Assembly: GCA_013141175.1 (NCBI GenBank)
Contig: JABFRN010000001.1
Span: 248,001 to 312,000, forward strand
DNA: 64,000 bases
DNA from: Lysobacter sp.
Lineage (GTDB): Bacteria; Pseudomonadota; Gammaproteobacteria; Xanthomonadales; Xanthomonadaceae
Direction of reading: 5' to 3'
Positions within the stretch are counted from its first letter, which is position 1; each line of letters opens with the position of its first letter. Below are positions 25,602-35,920 of this stretch, piece by piece. The translations under genes and the position numbers were made by a program. The notes below the pieces were generated by a model. It saw nothing but the letters and a program-made list of their open reading frames with translations, did no database searches and was not told where the DNA came from.

Positions 25602-28235
25602 TCATGCAGGTACGGAAGCTTCGAGCAATGCCTGCAGGGCGGCGCGCAGCGCGTCGGCCTGGGACTCGTCGAGGGGCTGGTCCTGCGCATCGGCGATCAG
25701 GAACATGTCTTCCGCACGCTCGCCGAAGGTCGCGATGCGCGCATCGTGCACGCGCACATGCTGCTGGCGCATGACGTGGGTGACATCGGCGAGCAGCCCG
25801 GGGCGGTCGGTGCAGATCAGGCTCATCCGCGTGCTCAGGCCATTGGCCGCGGGTTCCAGGCCGATGCGCGGCGCGATCCGGAAATGTTTGAGATGGCGCG
25901 GCTGTGCGCGACGCGACGGCAGCAGCCGATCCAGATCGCCGGACAGTGCGCGGCGCAGACTCGATTCGATCTGTTCGACCGCCGGCGCGTGCTGCGGATC
26001 GCTCGGCAGCACGTGGAAGGTGTCGAAAATCAACCCTTGCGGGCCATCGAGCGCGCGCGCCTGCAGGATCGCCAGCCCCAGGCGGTCGAGGGTGATGACG
26101 ATTGCCGCGAACAGACCATCACGGTCGGGCGTATGCACGAAGACTTCGTAGCCGCCGCCGCGACCGCGCAGCAGTCGCGTGCGCGCGACGATATCGCCGG
26201 GCTCGCTGCCGTGCAGCACGGTGGCCTGCCAGACGATCTGGTCCGGACGGCTGCGCAGGAAATTCTCGCGCGGCATGCGCGCGAAGATCGCGTCGACAGC
26301 GGCATCGTCGAAGCCCTGCTCGATCAGCAGACCGCGGGCGACGTTCTGGTTCTCGACGATGCGTTCATCCGCCGCCACAGGATGTTCCAGGCCGCGACGC
26401 AGCGCGAAGCGCGTGGCGGTATGCAGATCGGCGAGCAGCCGGTCCTTCCACGCATTCCACAGCTTCGGCGAAGTGCCGGCGATATCGGCGCAGGTCAACA
26501 GATACAGGTGATCCAGCCGCTGGCGATCGGCGACTTCGCCCGCGAAACGATGGATCACGCCGGGATCGGTGATGTCCTGCTTCTGCGCGGTCACCGACAT
26601 CAGCAGATGCTTGCGCACCAGCCATTCGATCAGCGCGGTATCGGCTTCGGACAAGCCGTGCGCAAGGCAGAATTCGCGCGCGTCGACCGCGCCGAGTTCG
26701 GAGTGGTCCCCGCCCCGGCCTTTGCCGATATCGTGGAACAGACCCGCGATCAACAGCAGTTCCGGCTTGCGCAGCGACGGCCATACCGTATGCGCGGTCG
26801 AGAACCGCTCATCGGCGACGCCGCTGGAAAAGATCGCGAGATTGCGCAGCACCGCCAGCGTGTGCTGGTCGACGGTGTAGACATGGAACAGATCGAACTG
26901 CATGCGCCCGGAGACCTGCGCGAACGCGGGAATCCAGCGCCCCAGCACGCCCAGCCGCGCCATGCGCTCCAGCACCTTCACCGGCTGCGGGCCGCGCAGC
27001 AGGCCGAGGAACTGCTGTCGCAGCAGGTGGTCGGTCTCCTGATAAGGCGAAATCTTCTGCAGGGTTTCGGCCAACGTCCATGCGGTCATCGAATGCAGAC
27101 CGCGAATCCGCGGATGCGACGCCCACGCCGAGAACAGCGCGAACACCTGCGCGGTGCCGCGCAGCAGCCACGCACGGTCGCGCACCGCGAGATAGCCGCG
27201 ACGCAGCTCGAAATGGTCGTCCAGCGTTTCGGCCTCGCCCTCGCCTTCGATCTGTTCCTCGAAGCGCTGCAGCAGGCGATCGTTGATGCGCAGCACGCGA
27301 CCGGCGCTGCGATAGAAACCCTGCATCATCTGCTCGACCGCGAGATTGTCGGCATCGTCGGTATGTCCCAGGCGCGCGGCGAGCAGCTTCTGGTAATCGA
27401 AGCGCAGCCGTTCCTCGCGCCGTTTCGCGACCAGGTGCAGTCCGAAACGCAGCCGCGACAGCGCTTTGCGTTCGCGTTCCAGCGTATCGAATTCGACCGC
27501 GCCGATCTGGCCGAACGCCAGCATCGATTCGAGATTGCCGCTGCCCAGCAGCCGCTGCGCCATCCAGCGCAGGGTCTGGATATCGCGCAGCCCGCCGGGG
27601 CCGTCCTTCAGATTCGGTTCGAGATTGTCGGCGGTGTCGCCGAAGCGCGCGTGCCGCTGCGCCTGTTCCTGCACCTTGGCGCGGAAGAAGTCGCCTGCCG
27701 GCCAGACCCGCTCCGGCGAGATCGCACCACGCAGCGCATGTTGCGCGATCTCATCTGCAGCCAGCGCGCGCCATTCCATCATCGCGGTCAACACGGTCTG
27801 ATCGGCTGAGGCTTCGGTGCACTGCGCTGGCGAACGTACGGCCTGGCTGGCCTGCAGGCCGGCATCCCACAGCAGCGCGAGGAACCGCGACAGCGCGTCG
27901 CGGTGCGCCTGCTGCGCGTCGTCACCCGCCAATACCAGCAGATCGATATCGGACTGGGGAAACAGCTCGCCGCGTCCGTAGCCGCCGATCGCGAACAGCG
28001 CCAGACCGGCATCGGCCGGTACGCAGCGCGCCCAGGTCGCGCGGATCGATGCATCGACGGCGGTTGCGCGCTGCTCGACCAGTCGGTCGACATCGACCCC
28101 CTGGTCGAACTGCGCGGCCAACTGCGCATCGACCTGCGCAAGCGACGCCCGGGTCTCGGCCGTCCACGTAGCATCGCCATCGGGCGTCGAAGGGATGGAA
28201 CTGCCGGCCGGGTGCGTGGGGGCGGCAATGGTCAT
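25602..28235 (-). CDS. glnD: Bifunctional PII uridylyltransferase/uridylyl-removing enzyme
   Basis: An 877-residue GlnD with all four parts in order. The nucleotidyltransferase site is [20 protein letters not shown] (Asp96 and Asp98); a helical linker follows; the HD hydrolase motif is [14 protein letters not shown]; two ACT domains sit at the C-terminus. It adds UMP to PII under low glutamine and removes it under high glutamine, controlling nitrogen assimilation. It lies between map and dapD; the map stop is four bases upstream of its ATG. Confidence 0.95.
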   Translation of the reverse strand: MTIAAPTHPAGSSIPSTPDGDATWTAETRASLAQVDAQLAAQFDQGVDVDRLVEQRATAVDASIRATWARCVPADAGLALFAIGGYGRGELFPQSDIDLLVLAGDDAQQAHRDALSRFLALLWDAGLQASQAVRSPAQCTEASADQTVLTAMMEWRALAADEIAQHALRGAISPERVWPAGDFFRAKVQEQAQRHARFGDTADNLEPNLKDGPGGLRDIQTLRWMAQRLLGSGNLESMLAFGQIGAVEFDTLERERKALSRLRFGLHLVAKRREERLRFDYQKLLAARLGHTDDADNLAVEQMMQGFYRSAGRVLRINDRLLQRFEEQIEGEGEAETLDDHFELRRGYLAVRDRAWLLRGTAQVFALFSAWASHPRIRGLHSMTAWTLAETLQKISPYQETDHLLRQQFLGLLRGPQPVKVLERMARLGVLGRWIPAFAQVSGRMQFDLFHVYTVDQHTLAVLRNLAIFSSGVADERFSTAHTVWPSLRKPELLLIAGLFHDIGKGRGGDHSELGAVDAREFCLAHGLSEADTALIEWLVRKHLLMSVTAQKQDITDPGVIHRFAGEVADRQRLDHLYLLTCADIAGTSPKLWNAWKDRLLADLHTATRFALRRGLEHPVAADERIVENQNVARGLLIEQGFDDAAVDAIFARMPRENFLRSRPDQIVWQATVLHGSEPGDIVARTRLLRGRGGGYEVFVHTPDRDGLFAAIVITLDRLGLAILQARALDGPQGLIFDTFHVLPSDPQHAPAVEQIESSLRRALSGDLDRLLPSRRAQPRHLKHFRIAPRIGLEPAANGLSTRMSLICTDRPGLLADVTHVMRQQHVRVHDARIATFGERAEDMFLIADAQDQPLDESQADALRAALQALLEASVPA

Positions 28236-28239
28236 CGCT

Positions 28240-29016
28240 TCAGAGGTCGTTGTCGTCGCCGGGCAGGCGGGTCAGGATTTCGACGCCGGTCCCGGTCACG
28301 GTCACCGTGTGTTCCCACTGCGCCGACAGCGTGCGGTCCTTGGTGACCACGGTCCAGCCATCGGGCATCAGCCGGGTATGGCGCGCGCCTTCGTTGATCA
28401 TCGGTTCGATGGTGAAGGTCATGCCGGGCTTCAGCACCAGGCCCTCGCCGGGGCGCCCGTAATGCAGCACCTGCGGGTCTTCGTGGTACACGCGGCCGAT
28501 CCCGTGCCCGCAGTATTCGCGCACCACCGAGAAACGTTCTGCTTCGGCATAGGTCTGGATGGCGTGGCCGATGTCGCCGAGCGTGGCGCCCGGCTTCACC
28601 GTGCGGATACCGCGGAACATCGCCTCGCGGGTCACCTCGACCAGCCGCTTGGCCATCACCGAGGGCGTGCCCACGTAGTACATGCGGCTGGTGTCGCCGT
28701 GCCAGCCGTCCTTGATCACGGTGACATCGATATTGATGATGTCGCCCTCCTTCAGCACCTTGGTCGGCCCGGGAATGCCGTGGCAGATCACGTTGTTGAC
28801 CGAGGTGCAGACGGTGGCCGGGAAGCCGCGGTAGCCGACGTTGGCCGGGATCGCCTGCTGCACGTTCACGATGTGGTCGTGGCAGATGCGGTCCAGTTCG
28901 CCGGTGCTGACGCCGGGCTTCACGTGCGGGGCGACGATCTGCAGCACCTCGGCGGCCAGGCGGCCGGCGACGCGCATGCGTTCGATGTCTTCTGGGGTTT
29001 TGATGGTCATGGCCAT
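28240..29016 (-). CDS. map: Methionine aminopeptidase, type I
   Basis: A 258-residue MetAP. The five metal ligands are visible in order: NIDVTV (Asp), HGDTSR (Asp), GHGIGR (His), a Glu in TFTIEPM, and a Glu near the C-terminus. It removes the initiator Met from new proteins. Start ATGs at 29034, 29016 and 29010 are possible; the one at 29016 gives the MAMTIKTPEDIE start that matches relatives. It is divergent from rpsB, the usual arrangement. Confidence 0.95.
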   Translation of the reverse strand: MAMTIKTPEDIERMRVAGRLAAEVLQIVAPHVKPGVSTGELDRICHDHIVNVQQAIPANVGYRGFPATVCTSVNNVICHGIPGPTKVLKEGDIINIDVTVIKDGWHGDTSRMYYVGTPSVMAKRLVEVTREAMFRGIRTVKPGATLGDIGHAIQTYAEAERFSVVREYCGHGIGRVYHEDPQVLHYGRPGEGLVLKPGMTFTIEPMINEGARHTRLMPDGWTVVTKDRTLSAQWEHTVTVTGTGVEILTRLPGDDNDL

Positions 29017-29059
29017 GGCCGCATTATTGCCCATCCAAGCGGTTTTCGCCCCTCTCGAC

Positions 29060-29089
29060 TTGTCCGCAACCCTCTGTTACGGCTAGAAT
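29060..29089 (+). promoter_or_regulatory. rpsB: Sigma-70 promoter of rpsB-tsf
   Basis: TTGTCC (29060-29065) and TAGAAT (29084-29089) are 18 bases apart. Transcription would start near 29096, leaving an untranslated leader of about 235 bases before rpsB. The match is good for a GC-rich genome. Confidence 0.7.
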
Positions 29090-29095
29090 CGCCGG

Positions 29096-29331
29096 GTTGT
29101 GCACCGGCCAAGGCCGGCCACGCCGCCGACAACGGGCGTCACCGTTGAATCCACACCCGCCGCAAATCTCCGTACCGGGGTGTCTTTCGCAGTCCATCGC
29201 GAAGGATCTGGCTACGGCGCAGCGGGGAGGCCCAACCCCGGAACCACGCGCTCCGCTTCACGGCGGGCGCACCGCCTTCATCCGGCCGCAATGCGGCCCC
29301 GGCGGCAGGTTCCATCATTCGGAGTTTCCCA
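29096..29331 (+). promoter_or_regulatory. rpsB: Long rpsB leader RNA
   Basis: This GC-rich segment holds no gene and can fold extensively, for instance around GGCCAAGGCCGGCC and GCCGCAATGCGGC. In gamma-proteobacteria ribosomal protein S2 represses its own mRNA through the rpsB leader, and a leader of this size and position fits. The region 29017-29331 as a whole, 315 bases, is otherwise the map/rpsB divergent promoter region. Confidence 0.5.
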
Positions 29332-30225
<894 letters not shown>

Positions 30226-30335
30226 TCGGCCCGCGTCATCGGCAAGTCATGCGGCCACGCGACACTGCGCGGTCGCACTTCCCACCCCGTCGCGTTTCGA
30301 GCTGCATCGCATGCTTGGGAAACCGGCGTCTCTAT

Positions 30336-30353
30336 GGCGGGCCTGGGCCCGCC
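30336..30353. repeat. Hairpin in the rpsB-tsf gap
   Basis: Perfect palindromic arms GGCGGGCC and GGCCCGCC lie at 30336-30343 and 30346-30353, followed by CTACA. It resembles short GC palindromes frequent between genes in Xanthomonadaceae. It may tune the ratio of S2 to EF-Ts by partial termination or mRNA protection. Confidence 0.5.
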
Positions 30354-30380
30354 CTACATTGATTCATATCGAGGTTTGCA

Positions 30381-31259
30381 ATGGCTGAAATCACCGCCTC
30401 CCTGGTCAAGGAACTGCGCGAGCGCACCGGCGCCGGGATGATGGAGTGCAAGAAAGCGCTCACCGAAAACAACGGCGATCTCGAAACGTCCGCCGAATGG
30501 CTGCGCAAGCAGGGCATCATCAAGGTCGGCAAGAAGGCCGACCGCGTCACCGCCGAAGGCCGCATCGCGATGGCCCAGGACGGCGGCAAGGCCGTGCTGG
30601 TCGAGATCAATTCCGAAACCGACTTCGTGGCCAAGGACGACAACTTCCTGGCCTTCATCGATGCCGTCGCCAAGGCCGCACTGGCTTCCGGCGCAGCCGA
30701 TGTCGAAGCGCTGAAGTCGGCGAAGATCGCTTCGGGCGAAACCGTCGAAGACGCGCGCGCAGCGCTGGTCGCGAAAGTCGGCGAGAACGTGCAGGTCCGC
30801 CGCATGGCCCGCGTCGACAGCGCCGACAACGTCGCCGCCTACGTCCACAGCGGCAAGATCGGCGTGCTGGTCGAGCTCAAGGGCGGCAACGCCGACCTCG
30901 CCCGTGGCATCGCGATGCACGTGGCGGCCATGAACCCACCGCACAACAAGGCCAGCGACGTGCCGGCCGAGTTCATCGCGAAGGAAAAGGAAATCGAACT
31001 GGCGAAGATGACCGACAAGGACAAGGCCAAGCCGGCCGATATCCTCGAAAAGATCATCGGCGGCAAGATCGCCAAGATCGTCAATGAGAACACCCTGTAC
31101 GGCCAGCCCTACGTGCTGAACACCGAGCAGACGGTCGAAGCCGCGGTGAAGGCCGCCGGCGCCGATGTCACCGGCTTCCAGCGTCTGGCCGTGGGCGAAG
31201 GCGTCGAGAAAGTGGTGGAAGACTACGCCGCTGAAGTGGCGAAGGCGATGCAGGTCTGA
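30381..31259 (+). CDS. tsf: Translation elongation factor Ts
   Basis: A 292-residue EF-Ts. It has the N-terminal UBA-like helices [19 protein letters not shown], the [10 protein letters not shown] motif that contacts EF-Tu, two core repeats, and a C-terminal module. It exchanges GDP for GTP on EF-Tu. It follows rpsB by 155 bases and ends in a strong terminator. In many Proteobacteria pyrH comes next, but here it does not. Confidence 0.97.
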   Translation: MAEITASLVKELRERTGAGMMECKKALTENNGDLETSAEWLRKQGIIKVGKKADRVTAEGRIAMAQDGGKAVLVEINSETDFVAKDDNFLAFIDAVAKAALASGAADVEALKSAKIASGETVEDARAALVAKVGENVQVRRMARVDSADNVAAYVHSGKIGVLVELKGGNADLARGIAMHVAAMNPPHNKASDVPAEFIAKEKEIELAKMTDKDKAKPADILEKIIGGKIAKIVNENTLYGQPYVLNTEQTVEAAVKAAGADVTGFQRLAVGEGVEKVVEDYAAEVAKAMQV

Positions 31260-31289
31260 TCGCTTTCCAACGCGAACGAGTACACGAAG

Positions 31290-31315
31290 AACCCGCAGGC
31301 GACTGCGGGTTTTTT
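31290..31315 (+). terminator. Intrinsic terminator of rpsB-tsf
   Basis: Arms AACCCGCAG-type (31290-31298) and CTGCGGGTT (31303-31311) with a GCGA loop, followed by a T-run ending at 31315. It lies 31 bases after the tsf stop. Confidence 0.93.
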
Positions 31316-31348
31316 GTTGCCTGCCCGATGCCCGGACACGCGCTCTGC

Positions 31349-31400
31349 TCTCCTTCTGCCCGCTCGCGGGGAGAAGGTGGCGCAAAGCGCCGGATGAGGG
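31349..31400. repeat. REP-like intergenic element
   Basis: The element has two adjacent stems: CCTTCT (31352-31357) with AGAAGG (31372-31377), and GGCGC (31379-31383) with GCGCC (31387-31391), followed by GGATGAGGG. This layout is familiar from short dispersed repeats in Xanthomonas and Lysobacter genomes. Its copy number cannot be checked within this window. Confidence 0.55.
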
Positions 31401-31502
31401 TCGGCGGTGGGCTTTGCTGTGCCGCGCATTGACCTTGCCGGAGTTCCGCGACAGGCTGCGGACCTGGCCGGCGGTGGGTCGCGGGCAATCGGGAGTGGCG
31501 GC

Positions 31503-33560
31503 ATGGGCGTGGGCAAGATCATCGGCTGGGGGTTGCTGTCGCTGTTCGCGGCGTTCTGTCTGGGCACGGTGGCGGTATCGCGGGGCGAAACGATCAGCGC
31601 GTTCTGGATCGTGGCGGCGGCGGTGTCGATCCTGACGATCGGGTATCGCTTCTATTCGAAATACATCGCCGAGTACGCGCTGCGCCTGGACGGGACGCGG
31701 GCGACGCCGGCATGGCGACGCAACGATGGGCTGGATTACGTGCCCACCGACAAGCGCGTGCTGTTCGGTCACCACTTCGCGGCGATCGCGGGCGCGGGGC
31801 CATTGGTAGGCCCGGTGCTGGCGGCGCAGATGGGCTATCTGCCGGGGATGCTGTGGATCCTGTTCGGCGTGGTCTTCGCCGGTGCGGTGCAGGATTTCAT
31901 CGTGCTGTTCCTGTCGACGCGGCGCGATGGGCGCTCTTTGGGCGACATGATCCGCAACGAGATGGGCAATGCCGCCGGACTGACGGCGATGATCGGCATC
32001 CTCGCGATCATGGTGATCCTGCTGGCGGTGCTGGGCCTGGTGGTGGTGAAGGCGCTGGCGATCAGTCCGTGGGGCACGTTCACGGTGGCGATGACCATTC
32101 CGATCGCGCTGCTGATGGGCGTGTATCTGCGCTGGCTGCGACCGGGACGGATCATGGAGGTGTCGATCCTCGGGCTGGTGCTGCTGCTGGCGTCGATCTG
32201 GCTGGGCGGCACGGTGGCGGCATCGCCGACGTGGGGGCCGATGTTCACGTTCGAGGGCAAGGCGCTGGCGTGGATGTTGATCGGCTACGGCTTCGTGGCG
32301 GCGGTGCTGCCGGTGTGGCTGTTGCTGGCGCCGCGCGATTACCTCAGCACATTCCTGAAGATCGGCACGGTGGCGATGTTGGCGATCGCGATCTGTTTCG
32401 CGCTGCCGGATCTGAAGATGCCGGCGGTGACGAAGTTCATCGATGGCACCGGCCCGGTGTTCGCGGGCACATTGTTTCCGTTCCTGTTCATCACCATCGC
32501 CTGCGGCGCGATCTCCGGTTTCCACGCGCTGATCAGCAGCGGCACCACGCCGAAGATGCTGGAAAACGAGCGCGATGCGCGACTGATCGGCTACGGCGGC
32601 ATGTTGATGGAAGCGTTCGTCGCGATCATGGCCCTGATCGCCGCCTGCGTGCTGGATCCGGGCCTGTATTTCGCGCTGAATTCGCCCGCCGCGCTGATCG
32701 GCACCACGCCCGAAGCCGCAGCCGCAGCGATTTCCGGCTGGGGCTTCACGATCACGCCGGAGATGTTGACCGCGACTGCCGCCGAGATCGGCGAATCCAG
32801 CGTGCTGTCGCGCACCGGCGGTGCGCCGACGCTGGCGGTGGGCATGGCGCAGATTCTGCACGGCATGATCGGCGGCAAGGGCATGATGGCGTTCTGGTAC
32901 CACTACGCGATCCTGTTCGAGGCATTGTTCATCCTCACCACCATCGATGCCGGCACGCGCGTCGCGCGGTTCATGATCCAGGAGGTGATCGGCGTGGTGT
33001 ACGCGCCGTTCCGCCGCACCGAAAGTTGGACCGCGAATGTGGTCTGCACCGGTCTGGCGGTCGCGGGCTGGGGCTGGTTCCTGTACCAGGGCGTGGTCGA
33101 TCCGCTGGGCGGCATCAATACGCTGTGGCCGCTGTTCGGGATCGCCAATCAGATGCTGGCCAGCATCGCGATGATCTTCGTCTGCGTGGCCATCGCGAAG
33201 ATGAAACGCGAGCGTTATCTGTGGATTCCGCTGTTGCCCACCGTCTGGCTGCTGGTGTGCACGATGACCGCGGGCTGGCAGAAACTCTTCCACGCCGATC
33301 CCAAGATCGGCTTCCTCGCCAACGCCGACAAGTTCGGTACCGCGCTGGCGTCCGGCGAGCTGCTGGCGCCCGCGAAATCGCTCAAGGACATGGAGCGCAT
33401 CGTGTTCAACAACCAGCTCGATGCGGCGCTGTGCGTGCTGTTCATGAGCGTGGTGACGCTGATGGTGGTGTTCGGCATCCGCGTCATACTGGCCGCGCGC
33501 CGACAGGCGCAGCCGACCGCACAGGAGACGCCGCATGTCGCGTTCGATGCCGTTCGCTGA
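31503..33560 (+). CDS. cstA: CstA-family carbon starvation/pyruvate transporter
   Basis: A 685-residue integral membrane protein with many hydrophobic helices. Family stretches include FGHHFAAIAGAGPLVGPVLAAQMGY, NB split here as GHHFAAIAGAGPLVGP, then FSGFHALISSGTTPK-like and TTIDAGTRVARFM regions. CstA and BtsT/YjiY import pyruvate or peptides in E. coli. The ATG at 31503 follows GGGAG; the open frame extends 32 codons upstream without a plausible start. The DUF466 gene overlaps its end by 26 bases, the same pairing as cstA-ybdD in E. coli. Confidence 0.92.
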   Translation: MGVGKIIGWGLLSLFAAFCLGTVAVSRGETISAFWIVAAAVSILTIGYRFYSKYIAEYALRLDGTRATPAWRRNDGLDYVPTDKRVLFGHHFAAIAGAGPLVGPVLAAQMGYLPGMLWILFGVVFAGAVQDFIVLFLSTRRDGRSLGDMIRNEMGNAAGLTAMIGILAIMVILLAVLGLVVVKALAISPWGTFTVAMTIPIALLMGVYLRWLRPGRIMEVSILGLVLLLASIWLGGTVAASPTWGPMFTFEGKALAWMLIGYGFVAAVLPVWLLLAPRDYLSTFLKIGTVAMLAIAICFALPDLKMPAVTKFIDGTGPVFAGTLFPFLFITIACGAISGFHALISSGTTPKMLENERDARLIGYGGMLMEAFVAIMALIAACVLDPGLYFALNSPAALIGTTPEAAAAAISGWGFTITPEMLTATAAEIGESSVLSRTGGAPTLAVGMAQILHGMIGGKGMMAFWYHYAILFEALFILTTIDAGTRVARFMIQEVIGVVYAPFRRTESWTANVVCTGLAVAGWGWFLYQGVVDPLGGINTLWPLFGIANQMLASIAMIFVCVAIAKMKRERYLWIPLLPTVWLLVCTMTAGWQKLFHADPKIGFLANADKFGTALASGELLAPAKSLKDMERIVFNNQLDAALCVLFMSVVTLMVVFGIRVILAARRQAQPTAQETPHVAFDAVR

Positions 33561-33747
33561 GCGCCTGCGCGCGCTCTGGGCGTTGCTCGCGCAGACCGCG
33601 CGACTGATCGTGGGCGTGCCCGACTACGACCGGTATCTCGCGCACATGCGCCAGTCGCATCCGGACACGCCACCGATGAGCCGCGAGGCGTTCTTCGTCA
33701 ACCGCCTGGATGCGCGCTACGGGCGTGGGGCGTCGCGCTGCTGTTGA
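33535..33747 (+). CDS. ybdD: YbdD/YjiX family small protein (DUF466)
   Basis: This 70-residue protein matches the family that accompanies CstA: GVPDYDRYLAHM, HPDTPPMSREAFF, DARYG and a C-terminal CC. The start overlaps cstA by 26 bases with AGGAG at good spacing, so the two are co-translated. E. coli YbdD is needed for CstA-dependent pyruvate uptake. It probably acts as a small partner of the transporter at the membrane. Confidence 0.92.
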   Translation: MSRSMPFAERLRALWALLAQTARLIVGVPDYDRYLAHMRQSHPDTPPMSREAFFVNRLDARYGRGASRCC

Positions 33748-33837
33748 GGCGCGCATGAAGAATCCCGGGTAGCATCGCAGGCAGGCGGGAAAGCTGCCTG
33801 CCAATACCGATCCGTTCAAACCGGGGAATACACTGCC

Positions 33838-35835
33838 ATGCATCGCGCTTTCACTGCACTCGCGCTCGCCCTCGTCGCCGGAACTGCTTCCGCAGCAGAA
33901 CCGGCCGAAATTCCGATCATCGATTTCGTCCGCAATCCCACCTACAGCAGCGTGAAGATTTCGCCGACCGGCGAATATCTGGCGCTGACCGTGGATCGCG
34001 GCGACGTGGATGTGTTGACAGTGCTGCGCACCCGCGATCTGGGAATCGTGAAGATCAATCAATTGCCGAACGATAAAAGCGTCGGCGCGTTCCATTGGGT
34101 GAGCCCGCAGCGATTGATGTTCGACTCGGTACGAAAGTTCGGACGTTTCGCGCAACCCTTCTCCACCGGCGAGTGGTATTCGGTGAATGCCGACGGATCG
34201 ATGCCGCGGTTTCTGGAAATGGGCAAGAAAGGCGCACGCGATCTGCAGAATGCCCGCTTCAGCATGCTCGACAATCCACAGAACGACGACGGCAAAGTGC
34301 TGATGTCGGCGATCTATCCACGCTCTTCGGAAGGCGTCAATACCGAAGTGGCCGAGGTCGATACGCTCAACGGACGTTGGAAGAGCCTCGCCCGCGCGCC
34401 GCGCGAAAACTGCGGCATGGCGCTGGACGCGCAGAAGATGCCGCGCTACGCGGTGTGCTCGGACTACAAGAATGAAGCCGGCGATTTCGACCAGGTGACC
34501 GAGCTCTACCGCCGCGAAGCGAACGGCGAGTGGGCACTGGTCAACAGCTCGAAATCCTCGGGCAAATCGCTGGAGGTGTTCGGCAGCGCGCGCGATGGCC
34601 GCATCTATGCGACCGAGAGCGACGGCAAGGCCACCACCACCTTCGGCGAGATCGATCCGGCAACCGGTGCGTTCAAACCGCTGTTCCGAGATCCGGTCTC
34701 GGACCCGTCGGGTTACATCGCTTCGGTGGATGGCAGCGAAATGGTGCTGGGCATTACCACCGAAGCTGGCGCCCCCCAGGTGACGATGATCGACAATGAC
34801 CACGCCGACGCAAAACTTTACGCGTCGCTGGCGGCGTCGTTCCCCGGCCAGTTCGTCGACTTCGCCAGCGCTACGCGCGACGGCAAGCAGATCATCGTCC
34901 AGGTCTACAGCGACACCAATCCGGGCGAGCTGTACCTGTTCGATCGCACCACCAACCAGGCGCGGTTCCTGATGCAACAGCGCAAATGGATCGACAGCAA
35001 GCGCATGGCCAGCGTGAAGCCGGTCGCACTGACCACCCGGGACGGCCTGAAGATCCATGGTTATCTCACCATCCCCAACGGCAGCGACGGCAAGCGTTTG
35101 CCGATGATCGTGAATGTGCACGGCGGCCCGATGGGTCCGCGCGACGACTGGGGATTCAACTGGGAAAGCCAGCTCTTCGCCAGTCGCGGCTACGCGGTGC
35201 TGCAGATCAACTACCGCGGCTCGGGCGGTTTCGGCAAAGGCTTCCAGGACATGGGCTACGGCGCATGGGCGACCGGGATCATGAACGATATCGTCGACGC
35301 CACGAAATGGACCATCGCCCAAGGCTACGCGGACAGGGATCGCGTGTGCATCTACGGCGGCAGTTTCGGCGGCTACGCGTCGATGATGGCGCCGGCTCGC
35401 GAGCAGGATCTGTTCAAATGCGCGTTCGGTTATGTGGGTGCGTACGACGCCGAAATCCAGATGACCAAGAGCGACACCAGCCGGTCGGAAAGCGGACGGA
35501 TGTACATGCAGCGCGCGCTGGGCAAGACCAAGGCCGAACGCGACGCGATGTCGCCGGTGAACCATGCCGCGGACATCAAGATCCCGGTGTATCTCGCCGC
35601 CGGTGCGCGCGACCCACGCTGCCCGCCGGAGAATACCGAAGCGATGAACAAGGCGCTGATCGCCGCCGGCAACCCGCCGGAAGGCATGATGATCACTTCC
35701 GGCGAGATGCACGGTTTCTACAAGGACGAGAACAAGCTCAAGCTGTATACCGAGATGCTGGATTTCTTCGCGCGGCATATCGGCGGCAAACCGGCGGGCA
35801 GCGCGGCGCCCGGAAAATCGGCAAGCGCGCCGTAA
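33838..35835 (+). CDS. S9 family prolyl oligopeptidase-like peptidase, exported
   Basis: A 665-residue protein with a signal peptide ending ASA (about residue 19), an N-terminal beta-propeller and a C-terminal alpha/beta hydrolase domain. The catalytic triad is in YGGSFGGYASM (Ser), GARDPRCPPE (Asp) and EMHGFY (His). The hydrolase part also has VNVHGGPMGPRDDWG. Such enzymes cleave short peptides, often after Pro or Ala. It should act in the periplasm or outside. It converges on a second S9 peptidase, and the two share only general family features. Confidence 0.92.
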   Translation: MHRAFTALALALVAGTASAAEPAEIPIIDFVRNPTYSSVKISPTGEYLALTVDRGDVDVLTVLRTRDLGIVKINQLPNDKSVGAFHWVSPQRLMFDSVRKFGRFAQPFSTGEWYSVNADGSMPRFLEMGKKGARDLQNARFSMLDNPQNDDGKVLMSAIYPRSSEGVNTEVAEVDTLNGRWKSLARAPRENCGMALDAQKMPRYAVCSDYKNEAGDFDQVTELYRREANGEWALVNSSKSSGKSLEVFGSARDGRIYATESDGKATTTFGEIDPATGAFKPLFRDPVSDPSGYIASVDGSEMVLGITTEAGAPQVTMIDNDHADAKLYASLAASFPGQFVDFASATRDGKQIIVQVYSDTNPGELYLFDRTTNQARFLMQQRKWIDSKRMASVKPVALTTRDGLKIHGYLTIPNGSDGKRLPMIVNVHGGPMGPRDDWGFNWESQLFASRGYAVLQINYRGSGGFGKGFQDMGYGAWATGIMNDIVDATKWTIAQGYADRDRVCIYGGSFGGYASMMAPAREQDLFKCAFGYVGAYDAEIQMTKSDTSRSESGRMYMQRALGKTKAERDAMSPVNHAADIKIPVYLAAGARDPRCPPENTEAMNKALIAAGNPPEGMMITSGEMHGFYKDENKLKLYTEMLDFFARHIGGKPAGSAAPGKSASAP

Positions 35836-35861
35836 GCCTCGCCTGCAACATCTCCGCCTGA

Positions 35862-35890
35862 AAGAACGGGCCGTTCGCCGGCCCGTTCTT
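35862..35890. terminator. Bidirectional terminator between S9 peptidase genes
   Basis: Arms AAGAACGGGCC (35862-35872) and GGCCCGTTCTT (35880-35890) form a perfect 11-bp stem with a seven-base loop. T residues end both strands of the stem. It lies in the 85-base gap between convergent genes. Confidence 0.8.
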
Positions 35891-35920
35891 GTCTAGCGGC
35901 TGCGCAGCGCACGCCGGCGA

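Noticed and set aside
30354-33536. Minus-strand open frame of over 1000 codons opposite tsf and cstA
   Set aside because: High GC keeps antisense frames open. The product is Arg/His/Gln-rich with no domain, while the plus strand encodes recognisable EF-Ts and CstA.
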